5,555 bases of DNA from Gammaproteobacteria bacterium (GTDB lineage: Bacteria > Pseudomonadota > Gammaproteobacteria > UBA9214), in contig JAUVNM010000140.1 in the NCBI GenBank assembly GCA_030599705.1, positions 1 to 5,555 on the forward strand, read 5' to 3'. A program made the translations under genes and the position numbers. Of the stretch, positions 1 through 4,731 are shown piece after piece (the first letter of the stretch is position 1; each line of letters opens with the position of its first letter). Below the pieces are notes generated by a model. The model had not been told where the DNA came from, did not search any database, and worked only from the letters and a program-made list of their open reading frames with translations.

Positions 1-29
1 CGGCAGCCAAAAGCTGCGCCTTGTTAGCC
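1..29 (-). other. Putative start of an integron attC recombination site (truncated by the window edge)
   Basis: On the minus strand, two bases after the stop codon of the EthD-like gene, the sequence reads GGCTAACAAGGCGCAGC and continues to the window edge. Chromosomal integron attC sites commonly begin with an R'' box of the type (R)YYYAAC followed by AA and a GC-rich L'' box, so position, wording and closeness to a stop codon all fit. The proposed R'' box is at 23-29. The same seven bases occur in inverted orientation at 431-437, where the cassette would begin, as expected for an R''/R' pair of one cassette. The other half of the site is outside the window, so the diagnostic fold of the bottom strand cannot be checked. 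The second base of the box does not fit the strict consensus. Confidence 0.45.
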
Positions 30-31
30 AG

Positions 32-394
32 TTAGAATTCGTGCTCTTTAACAATGAACGCTGAAGACTTTGAGTGATCAATGAAATTCCCTTCATCTTC
101 TAGTAACGCAGCACCCAATTTCTGCCCCTCTGGAGAACTCATTCCCTCCATCAGTGCTTCTTCTGATTCAAACCAAACCTCGGCGACCCCATCATATTCA
201 GGCAACATTCCCCTAGAAGTTCTTAAGCCTTCGTTCAAAGGTGTATCTATTGTGTGTGACTGTACATATTTTTTTGCGCCCATTGCGTCAGCGTTACTCA
301 TGAAGAATGGACCATGCTTATTCATCCAATATTCTTTGAATTCTTCGCGAGTCATATCTGGATGTCGTGTTAAACACATAACGAATTTGATCAT
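32..394 (-). CDS. EthD-domain / dimeric alpha-beta barrel small protein
   Basis: This 120-residue protein has the EthD-type ferredoxin-like (dimeric alpha-beta barrel) pattern. It has a short first strand (IKFVMCLTR, 2-10), then the family signature around TREEFKEYWMNKHGPFF (15-31) with the conserved Trp and the HGP turn, a strand with the VQSHTI motif (44-49), a YDGVAEVWFES strand (67-77), and a C-terminal Asp/Phe-rich strand (100-120). The family includes EthD of the ethyl tert-butyl ether degradation locus and many small proteins of unknown function, so no substrate can be assigned. No signal peptide or membrane segment is visible, and it is probably a cytoplasmic homodimer. The ATG at 394 is preceded by AGGAG nine bases upstream, supporting the start. 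The gene is AT-rich compared with the window from 806 onward, stands alone, and is bracketed by GTTAGCC/GGCTAAC boxes, suggesting a mobile gene cassette. The family call is fairly secure; the role is unknown. Confidence 0.82.
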   Translation of the reverse strand: MIKFVMCLTRHPDMTREEFKEYWMNKHGPFFMSNADAMGAKKYVQSHTIDTPLNEGLRTSRGMLPEYDGVAEVWFESEEALMEGMSSPEGQKLGAALLEDEGNFIDHSKSSAFIVKEHEF

Positions 395-403
395 CTTTTT
401 ATA

Positions 404-408
404 CTCCT
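404..408 (-). promoter_or_regulatory. Ribosome-binding site of the EthD-like gene
   Basis: AGGAG on the minus strand lies nine bases before the ATG at 394. It fixes the start. Together with the short distance (41 bases) from the proposed cassette boundary at 436/437, it gives the compact leader typical of integron cassettes. Confidence 0.7.
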
Positions 409-430
409 AAATTTACTGGATGTTTTGTGT

Positions 431-437
431 GGCTAAC
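431..437 (-). other. Putative cassette boundary (GTTAGCC, R'-type integron core site)
   Basis: On the minus strand this heptamer reads GTTAGCC, close to the GTTRRRY core at which integron integrases cut between G and TT. It is the exact inverted partner of the GGCTAAC box at 23-29, as expected because the first bases of a cassette complete its own attC after excision. A clear attC or attI on the far side of this site is not seen. An 8-bp stem hairpin at 439-459 abuts it instead, so the site may be the edge of an array or a degenerate junction. Confidence 0.38.
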
Positions 438-438
438 T

Positions 439-459
439 ACCATTCGGCGAACGAATGGT
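439..459. repeat. Short hairpin next to the cassette boundary
   Basis: ACCATTCG (439-446) and CGAATGGT (452-459) form a perfect 8-bp stem around the loop GCGAA. It lies one base from the GTTAGCC heptamer, on the upstream side of the EthD-like gene. There is no T-tract on either side, so it is not a typical terminator. Confidence 0.5.
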
Positions 460-472
460 CTATTTGAAAAGG

Positions 473-544
473 ATATTGGTTGACCATAACATTCACCGGT
501 TTCAATGAAACCAATATATTAAACATCCTCTTGGTATGTTATGG
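473..544. repeat. Two interleaved 9-bp inverted repeats
   Basis: ATATTGGTT (473-481) pairs with AACCAATAT (509-517), and CCATAACAT (484-492) pairs with ATGTTATGG (536-544). The arms alternate (A-B-A'-B'), so both stems cannot form as simple nested hairpins. A smaller hairpin, GGTTTC-AAT-GAAACC (499-513), sits inside. All stems are perfect. The role is unknown: possible protein-binding sites, a mobile-element end, or a degenerate attC (the B pair frames a 61-bp unit with CATAAC/GTTATG ends). Confidence 0.5.
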
Positions 545-805
545 AGATTTAACAGGGTCAGCAAAAGGTCAGTCAAAAACACGATGCAAATGCCTTGGTT
601 GGATCTATTGTTTCTAATCCGCATCTGGCCCCTGAAGTTCCGATTACAGTACGTTCCCTGACCTTTAAGCAAAAGTTCTGTCCTTCTGTTTAGGGTCGGT
701 TCGTGTCGTTAACTCATTGATTATATTAACCACTACTAAACGTCCGAAAAGGATTTTCTTTACCGTTCACATAAGATGAATTCAATGGGTCAAAGTAATT
801 GAATA

Positions 806-1636
806 TCAGTTGTTGTCCAAATCTTTATTCAAAAATGTCTCCAGCCCCCGAATATAGCTATCCCCGCTGACCATAAACCCGTCGTTGTGCCCACCGCGTA
901 GTTCCAGGAACAGCTTTGGCTCATTGGCTGCCTCGTACAGGCGCTCGCCGTTTGAATAGGGGATGATCTCCTCATCCCGGCTGTGAACAATTAACACCGG
1001 ACTGTGGATGTCGGCCAGTTTCTTCCGGGTGTTGTACTGGTAACGGCTCAGCCAGCGGACCGGGAGCCAGGGGTAGAGTTGTGCCGCGACATCGGGGACC
1101 GAGGTAAATGCGGATTCGAGGATCACGCCGGCGGCCGGCTGTCGGGTTGCCAGGTCGGCGGCAATCGATGCGCCGAGCGAACGGCCAAACAGGATGATAT
1201 TCTCCGGCTGAGTACCACGTTGCTCCACGAGGTACTGCCAGGCGGCATCGGCATCCTTATAAGTGCCTTTCTCTGTAGGCCTTCCGGTACTCTGACCATA
1301 GCCGCGGTAGTCGAAGATCAGTACCGACAGGCCGAGGTCGTGAAAGATGCGGATGGAGTCGAGGCGATGTGAGATGTTACCGGCATTGCCGTGGCAGAAC
1401 AGGACCGTACCGCGCGCCGGGTCGGCCGGGATGAACCAGGCGTCCAGTTGTTCGTCGTCGCTGGTGGTGAGGGTGAGCGATTCATACTCCAGGCCAATGA
1501 CCTCGGGGGTGGCCTGGATCTGCCGGGTGGGCATGTCGGGAAAGTAGAGCAGGTTGGGCTGGTAGAAAAACAGCGCGGTCGCGAGCACAGCGTAGCCGAT
1601 GGCGAAGGCTGATACGATGGACATGAGGCCGTTCAT
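806..1636 (-). CDS. Membrane-anchored alpha/beta hydrolase (Bem46/YfhR/ABHD13-like serine hydrolase)
   Basis: The protein has 276 residues. It starts with a hydrophobic segment (about 5-26) that looks like an uncleaved signal anchor, followed by a complete alpha/beta-hydrolase fold. Visible elements are the oxyanion-loop HGNAGN (82-87), the FDYRGYGQSTG strand-turn (108-118), the nucleophile elbow GRSLG with Ser153, the acid in HSRDEEIIP (Asp221), and the catalytic His250 in GGHNDG. The triad is therefore complete. This architecture is typical of the Bem46/YfhR/ABHD13 group, often annotated as S33-like peptidases or esterases, but the physiological substrate is generally unknown. I chose the ATG at 1636 because AAGGA stands eight bases upstream and MNGLMSIVSAF leads directly into the membrane anchor. 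The frame can be extended to a TTG at 1702, but that adds only 22 residues encoded by a REP-like repeat and has no ribosome-binding site. It is transcribed away from the dppBC-nagZ operon, and no functional link is evident. Confidence 0.88.
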   Translation of the reverse strand: MNGLMSIVSAFAIGYAVLATALFFYQPNLLYFPDMPTRQIQATPEVIGLEYESLTLTTSDDEQLDAWFIPADPARGTVLFCHGNAGNISHRLDSIRIFHDLGLSVLIFDYRGYGQSTGRPTEKGTYKDADAAWQYLVEQRGTQPENIILFGRSLGASIAADLATRQPAAGVILESAFTSVPDVAAQLYPWLPVRWLSRYQYNTRKKLADIHSPVLIVHSRDEEIIPYSNGERLYEAANEPKLFLELRGGHNDGFMVSGDSYIRGLETFLNKDLDNN

Positions 1637-1644
1637 TGGGGTAG

Positions 1645-1650
1645 TCCTTT
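1645..1650 (-). promoter_or_regulatory. Ribosome-binding site fixing the hydrolase start
   Basis: AAAGGA on the minus strand lies eight bases before the ATG at 1636. No comparable site precedes the upstream TTG at 1702. This decides the shorter protein start. Confidence 0.7.
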
Positions 1651-1653
1651 TGA

Positions 1654-1690
1654 TCCCCTCACCCTGTCCCTCTCCCGGTGGGAGAGGGGA
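1654..1690. repeat. REP-like GC-rich palindrome in the hydrolase leader
   Basis: CCCTCTCCC (1668-1676) and GGGAGAGGG (1680-1688) form a perfect 9-bp stem with loop GGT. A second potential left arm, TCCCCTCACCC (1654-1664), matches the same right arm in 10 of 11 positions, so two alternative hairpins are possible. Elements of this CCCTCACCCT...CCCTCTCCC type are widespread intergenic repeats in gammaproteobacteria and often cause false protein extensions reading SPLPPGEGQGEG. It lies between the divergent promoter region and the hydrolase ribosome-binding site. Confidence 0.7.
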
Positions 1691-1701
1691 CGTACTTTTC
1701 A

Positions 1702-1730
1702 ACGACAGTGCTGTTTGTGCGTCCTATAAT
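1702..1730 (+). promoter_or_regulatory. Sigma-70-type promoter of the dppBC-nagZ operon
   Basis: A perfect TATAAT -10 box (1725-1730) is preceded, after a 17-base spacer, by ACGACA (1702-1707), which matches four of six bases of the TTGACA -35 consensus. Transcription would start near 1737, giving a leader of roughly two dozen bases before the ATG at 1760. No operator is recognisable from sequence alone. Confidence 0.6.
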
Positions 1731-1759
1731 ACGCCAGTATTGGGGCAAAACAGATAACA

Positions 1760-2689
1760 ATGCTGACATTCCTTGTGCAACGCTTGCTGGGTGCGCTGGT
1801 CGTGGTTGCCGGGGTGGCGACGCTGGTCTTTCTGCTCATTCACCTTGTTCCCGGTGACCCGGTGGAGGTCATGCTGGGGGAATCCGCGTCGGTGGCCGAT
1901 CGCGAGGCATTGCGCGTTGCACTCGGACTGGACCTGCCGATTGCAACCCAGTACGTGAATTATCTGCAGGGACTGTTGCAGCTGGATCTCGGCACCTCGT
2001 TTCATTTCCGCCGCCCGGTGACGGAGCTGCTGCTGGAACGGTTGCCGGCGACGCTGGTGCTGGCCGCTGTCACGCTGGTCATTACTTTATTACTATCCTT
2101 GCCGCTCGGCATCCTCGCCGCTGTGCGCAAGGACACGGCCATCGACACCGGCGCCATGGCGTTTTCGCTGCTCGGCGTGTCCATCCCCAACTTCTGGCTT
2201 GGCCCATTGCTGATCCTGGTGTTCTCGCTGTGGCTCGGCTGGTTCCCGGTCAGCGGGCGCGAGGGCTTCGCCTCGGTCATCCTGCCGGCGGTGACGTTGG
2301 CCACCGGACTGGCCGCCATCGTGTCGCGCATGGTGCGCAGCAGCATGCTGGAAGTGCTGGGCGAGGACTACATGCGCACGGCACGTGCCAAGGGGCTGCC
2401 GCCAGTCACCATTCTGCTGCACCATGGCCTGCGCAATGCCTTGCTGCCGGTCATCACGCTGCTCGGATTGCAGCTCGGTGCATTGCTGGCCGGGGCGGTC
2501 ATCACCGAGACCGTGTTCTCCTGGCCCGGTGTCGGACTGCTCACCATCGAAGCGATCCAGTCGCGCGACTACCCCGTGGTGCAGGCCTGCGTGTTGCTGA
2601 TCAGTACCGGTTACGTGTTCATCAACCTGCTGACCGACATCGCCTATGCATGGATCGACCCGCGCATCCGGCTGGGGGAGGGCGCTTGA
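1760..2689 (+). CDS. dppB: Peptide ABC transporter permease, DppB/OppB family
   Basis: This 309-residue inner-membrane protein is of normal length for the family (OppB is about 306). The N-terminal helix (about 8-29) ends in the family signature HLVPGDP (28-34), followed by a periplasmic segment with the typical LGLDLP (55-60) and LDLGTSF (75-81) stretches. Further membrane segments lie near 97-121, 134-160, 172-190, 228-249 and 273-293. The EAA cytoplasmic loop that contacts the ATPase is clear (EDYMRTARAKG, 202-212, then NALLPV, 226-231), as are ETVFSWPGVG (250-259) and the terminal DPRIR. It would form a heterodimeric channel with the DppC-like protein encoded directly downstream (1-nt overlap). 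The substrate is likely peptides, although nickel, murein peptides and other solutes are carried by relatives, so the symbol is a family label. No solute-binding protein or ATPase gene is adjacent. The ribosome-binding site is weak (GGGG 14 bases upstream), but the start matches the family. Confidence 0.9.
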   Translation: MLTFLVQRLLGALVVVAGVATLVFLLIHLVPGDPVEVMLGESASVADREALRVALGLDLPIATQYVNYLQGLLQLDLGTSFHFRRPVTELLLERLPATLVLAAVTLVITLLLSLPLGILAAVRKDTAIDTGAMAFSLLGVSIPNFWLGPLLILVFSLWLGWFPVSGREGFASVILPAVTLATGLAAIVSRMVRSSMLEVLGEDYMRTARAKGLPPVTILLHHGLRNALLPVITLLGLQLGALLAGAVITETVFSWPGVGLLTIEAIQSRDYPVVQACVLLISTGYVFINLLTDIAYAWIDPRIRLGEGA

Positions 2690-3498
2690 TGCGCACGACC
2701 CTTTCCCTGGGCATCCTCGGACTGTGGGCGCTGTTTGCGATCAGCATGCCATTGCTGCCACTGACACCAAACCTGATCCACCTCGAGCATATCCTCGAGC
2801 CACCGGTAACGGAGGCCTTGCTGGGTTACGACGATCTAGGCCGTCACATCGGTGAGCGCCTGCTGGTCGGGGCGCGCACCTCCTTCCTGGTCGCATTCTG
2901 GGTGGTGTTGTTGTCGGCATTGATCGGCACCAGCATCGGCACGCTGAGCGCCTGGCACGGCGGCCGCTGGGACCAGCTTATCGTGCAGGTCATCGACATC
3001 TTTCTCGCATTTCCCGGCATTCTGCTGGCGATCGCGCTCGCCGGTCTGCTGGGACCCGGCATCGAGAACGTGGTACTGGCGCTCGCGACGGTGGGCTGGG
3101 TCGGTTATGCCCGGCTGGCCCGTGCACAAGTGCTGTCACTCAGGCACCGCGAGCACGTTATGGCTGCGCAGGCGCTTGGAACCGGTACACTACGCATCAT
3201 GACCCGGCACCTGTTACCGCTGATGGCGGCCCCGCTGATTATCGAGGCGACCTTCGGGGTCGCCGCCGTGGTGATCGCGGAGGCCGGCCTGTCGTTTCTC
3301 GGCCTCGGGGTGCAGCCGCCGGACGCCTCCTGGGGCGCCATGATCCGGGACGGCACACGCTACATGCTGGTGGCCCCGCACATGGTACTGGCGCCCGGTG
3401 CGGCCATCTTTGCCGTGGTGCTCGCGGTCAACCTGCTGGGTGACCGGCTGCGCGACCGGCTGGATGTGCGCAACGCACCGGGCGGGGTCAGCACATGA
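2689..3498 (+). CDS. dppC: Peptide ABC transporter permease, DppC/OppC family
   Basis: The ATG overlaps the dppB stop by one base (TGATG), and GGAGG lies seven bases upstream. The reading frame stays open well upstream, but only because it shadows dppB. The protein has 269 residues, somewhat short for a family usually near 280-300. It has an N-terminal helix (5-23), a periplasmic stretch with DDLGRH (48-53), and helices around 63-88, 99-121, 126-144, 176-198 and 228-249. The EAA loop is REHVMAAQALG (154-164) followed by HLLPL (174-178). The family hallmark EAGLSFLGLGVQPPDASWG (198-216) and the terminal GDRLRDRLD (251-259) are intact. One oddity is His53 where most relatives have Asp (LGRD). 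It pairs with the DppB-like protein to form the translocation pore. Its stop overlaps the nagZ start by four bases (ATGA), so the three genes are almost certainly cotranscribed. Family assignment is firm; the substrate is inferred. Confidence 0.9.
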   Translation: MRTTLSLGILGLWALFAISMPLLPLTPNLIHLEHILEPPVTEALLGYDDLGRHIGERLLVGARTSFLVAFWVVLLSALIGTSIGTLSAWHGGRWDQLIVQVIDIFLAFPGILLAIALAGLLGPGIENVVLALATVGWVGYARLARAQVLSLRHREHVMAAQALGTGTLRIMTRHLLPLMAAPLIIEATFGVAAVVIAEAGLSFLGLGVQPPDASWGAMIRDGTRYMLVAPHMVLAPGAAIFAVVLAVNLLGDRLRDRLDVRNAPGGVST

Positions 3499-4541
3499 CC
3501 CTCGGGCCATTGATGCTGGACGTGGCGGGGACGGATCTCACCACGGAGGACTGCGAACTGATCGCACACCCGGCCGTTGGCGGCGTCATCCTGTTTGCAC
3601 GCAACCATGAATCACCGGAGCAGGTGACACAGCTGGTTGACGATATCCATGCGGCACGCGATCCGCATGCACTGGTCGCCGTCGACCAGGAGGGCGGGCG
3701 CGTACAGCGCTTGCGCGAGGGTTTCACACGCCTGCCACCACTGGCCTGTCTCGGGGCCCTGTATGACACCGACAAGGCACGCGCCAAACACCTTGCACAG
3801 ACCATGGGCTGGCTGATGGCCGCCGAGGTGCGCGCCGTCGGTGTGGACATCAGTTTTGCCCCGGTGCTCGATCTCGATTACGGGGTGTCCAGGATCATCG
3901 GTGATCGCGCCTTGCACCAGCGCCCGGAGAGCGTTGCGGAACTTGCGCATGCCTACCAGACCGGCATGCACGAGGCGGGCATGGCGGCAACCGGCAAACA
4001 CTTTCCCGGGCACGGCGCGGTCGCGGCGGACTCGCACCTCGACCTGCCCATCGATCCGCGCCGCTACGAGGACATTGCGCAGTGGGACATGGTGCCGTTC
4101 GAGCGCATGATCCATTTCAGGCTGGCCGCGGTGATGATGGCGCATATCGTGTACTCCGAGGTTGATGCCAACCCGGCCGGGTTCTCGCGTTTCTGGATCA
4201 AGGCGGTATTGCGCGACACGCTCGGGTTCCAGGGACTGGTGTTCAGCGATGACCTCAGCATGGAAGGCGCCGCCATTGCCGGCGACCACGTGGAGCGTGC
4301 CAGCCTTTCGCTGGAGGCCGGCTGTGATATGGTGCTGGTCTGCAATGATCGGGAAAATGCAGTCGCCGTGGCCGAGTCGCTGGAAGGCTATTCCAACCCG
4401 GTATCCCACACGCGCATTGCCCGTATGCACGGACATGCGGCACCGGAGTTGAACGCGCTGCGACAGGATCCGCGCTGGAAGCAGGCCGTCGCTGCCGTAC
4501 AGCGTTGCGAGGAGCTGCCGGAGCTGGATCTGGATATATAA
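3495..4541 (+). CDS. nagZ: Beta-N-acetylhexosaminidase NagZ (GH3, peptidoglycan recycling)
   Basis: NagZ is a cytoplasmic glycoside hydrolase family 3 enzyme that removes N-acetylglucosamine from 1,6-anhydroMurNAc-peptides during cell-wall recycling; in species with AmpR/AmpC its products also control beta-lactamase. The 348-residue product is full length (E. coli NagZ is 341). It begins with the family's LMLDVAGTDL, then has VDQEGGRVQRL (63-73) and SFAPVLDLD (120-128). The substrate-binding and acid/base loop is KHFPGHG (168-174) with ADSH (178-181), whose Asp-His pair is the unusual NagZ dyad. The nucleophile motif is FSDDLSMEGA (250-259), with Asp252 the expected nucleophile. AGCDMVLVCN (275-284) is also typical. 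The start is the ATG inside the ATGA overlap with dppC; GGGG seven bases upstream is a modest ribosome-binding site. Its place behind two peptide permeases fits muropeptide uptake followed by recycling, but that link is inference. Confidence 0.96.
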   Translation: MTLGPLMLDVAGTDLTTEDCELIAHPAVGGVILFARNHESPEQVTQLVDDIHAARDPHALVAVDQEGGRVQRLREGFTRLPPLACLGALYDTDKARAKHLAQTMGWLMAAEVRAVGVDISFAPVLDLDYGVSRIIGDRALHQRPESVAELAHAYQTGMHEAGMAATGKHFPGHGAVAADSHLDLPIDPRRYEDIAQWDMVPFERMIHFRLAAVMMAHIVYSEVDANPAGFSRFWIKAVLRDTLGFQGLVFSDDLSMEGAAIAGDHVERASLSLEAGCDMVLVCNDRENAVAVAESLEGYSNPVSHTRIARMHGHAAPELNALRQDPRWKQAVAAVQRCEELPELDLDI

Positions 4542-4563
4542 AGGTAATGGACGCATAGCCCTA

Positions 4564-4588
4564 CTGGCCGAATAAATTCGGCCCTACA
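4564..4588 (-). repeat. REP-like palindrome 1 (inverted copy)
   Basis: On the minus strand it reads TGTAGGGCC, then a hairpin: GGCCGAA (4566-4572) and TTCGGCC (4577-4583) form a 7-bp stem with a TAAA loop on the plus strand. The complement of the GTAG head is at 4584-4587. It is the inverted counterpart of the palindrome at 4600-4624, differing only by a paired C/G exchange in the stem. The GTAG-head-plus-hairpin design resembles REP elements mobilised by RAYT (TnpA-REP) transposases. Confidence 0.65.
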
Positions 4589-4599
4589 GGGAACGGTAT

Positions 4600-4624
4600 T
4601 GTAGGGCGGAATTTATTCCGCCAG
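4600..4624 (+). repeat. REP-like palindrome 2
   Basis: TGTAG (4600-4604) is followed by GGCGGAA (4605-4611), loop TTTA, and TTCCGCC (4616-4622), a perfect 7-bp stem. With palindrome 1 it forms a closely spaced inverted pair in which the GTAG heads face each other across 11 bases, resembling a REPIN/BIME unit. Confidence 0.65.
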
Positions 4625-4627
4625 CAT

Positions 4628-4664
4628 TGTAGGTCGGATTAGCCGCGAAGCGGCGTAATCCGAT
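4628..4664 (+). repeat. REP-like palindrome 3 (long GTAG-headed hairpin)
   Basis: After TGTAG (4628-4632), TCGGATTA plus GCCGC (4634-4646) pairs with GCGGC (4650-4654) and TAATCCGA (4656-4663). This gives a 13-bp stem interrupted by one bulged G (4655), with loop GAA. The sequence is of the common GTAGGTCGGATTAG...GTAATCCGA type found between genes in gammaproteobacteria. It might stop or protect the 3' end of the nagZ transcript, but no T-tract follows, so I do not call it an intrinsic terminator. Confidence 0.68.
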
Positions 4665-4681
4665 ATTAATAACACGCATTA

Positions 4682-4709
4682 TTAATCAATTAGTTAAGCT
4701 ATATATATT
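4682..4709 (+). promoter_or_regulatory. Possible promoter of the mechanosensitive channel gene
   Basis: In the AT-rich stretch before the channel gene, TATATT (4704-4709) could serve as a -10 box, with TTAATC (4682-4687) 16 bases upstream as a poor -35. The region is so AT-rich that chance matches are likely. The placement between the REP cluster and the gene is the main support. Confidence 0.25.
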
Positions 4710-4720
4710 ATCTGATTTAT

Positions 4721-4724
4721 AGGA
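4721..4724 (+). promoter_or_regulatory. Ribosome-binding site of the channel gene
   Basis: AGGA lies seven bases before the ATG at 4732, supporting that start; no in-frame alternative with a better site is seen nearby. Confidence 0.6.
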
Positions 4725-4731
4725 ACAATTC

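Larger units (their letters stand above)
437..805. other. AT-rich gene-free stretch with several repeats
   Basis: About 370 bases without a convincing gene separate the EthD-like gene from the hydrolase. Visible structures are a hairpin at 439-459 (8-bp stem, loop GCGAA), two interleaved 9-bp inverted repeats between 473 and 544, a tandem near-repeat of GGTCAG(T)CAAAA at 556-578, and an inverted copy of AAAGGTCAG at 658-666. A 46-codon open frame (553-693) has no good start or ribosome-binding site. Base composition matches the EthD-like gene and changes sharply at the hydrolase stop codon (806). No integrase, transposase fragment, tRNA or clear terminator was recognised. Confidence 0.6.

Noticed and set aside
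81..410. 109-codon plus-strand frame over the EthD-like gene
   Set aside because: It is antisense to a recognisable domain protein, has no ribosome-binding site, and its Ser/Pro-rich product matches nothing I know.
535..560. Resemblance of TGTTATGGAG to part of the class 1 integron attI site
   Set aside because: The match is only about ten bases, the orientation does not suit the cassette on the minus strand, and no integrase gene is nearby.
553..693. 46-codon open frame in the gap, ending at a TAG
   Set aside because: It has no ATG and no ribosome-binding site, and the sequence is not recognisable. It could be a gene remnant, but nothing supports this beyond the absence of stops.
2230..2688. 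Upstream extension of the dppC frame
   Set aside because: The extension overlaps dppB in another frame and encodes a low-complexity His/Arg/Gly-rich sequence. The ATG at 2689 starts a typical DppC N terminus and has a ribosome-binding site.
3612..4556. Long open frame (314 codons) antisense to nagZ
   Set aside because: It mirrors a confidently identified GH3 gene in GC-rich DNA, has no family resemblance, and its composition (rich in His, Arg, Gly) is typical of antisense shadows.
4628..4664. Long hairpin as intrinsic terminator of the nagZ operon
   Set aside because: The stem is strong, but no run of T follows on either strand, and the sequence belongs to a common dispersed repeat type.
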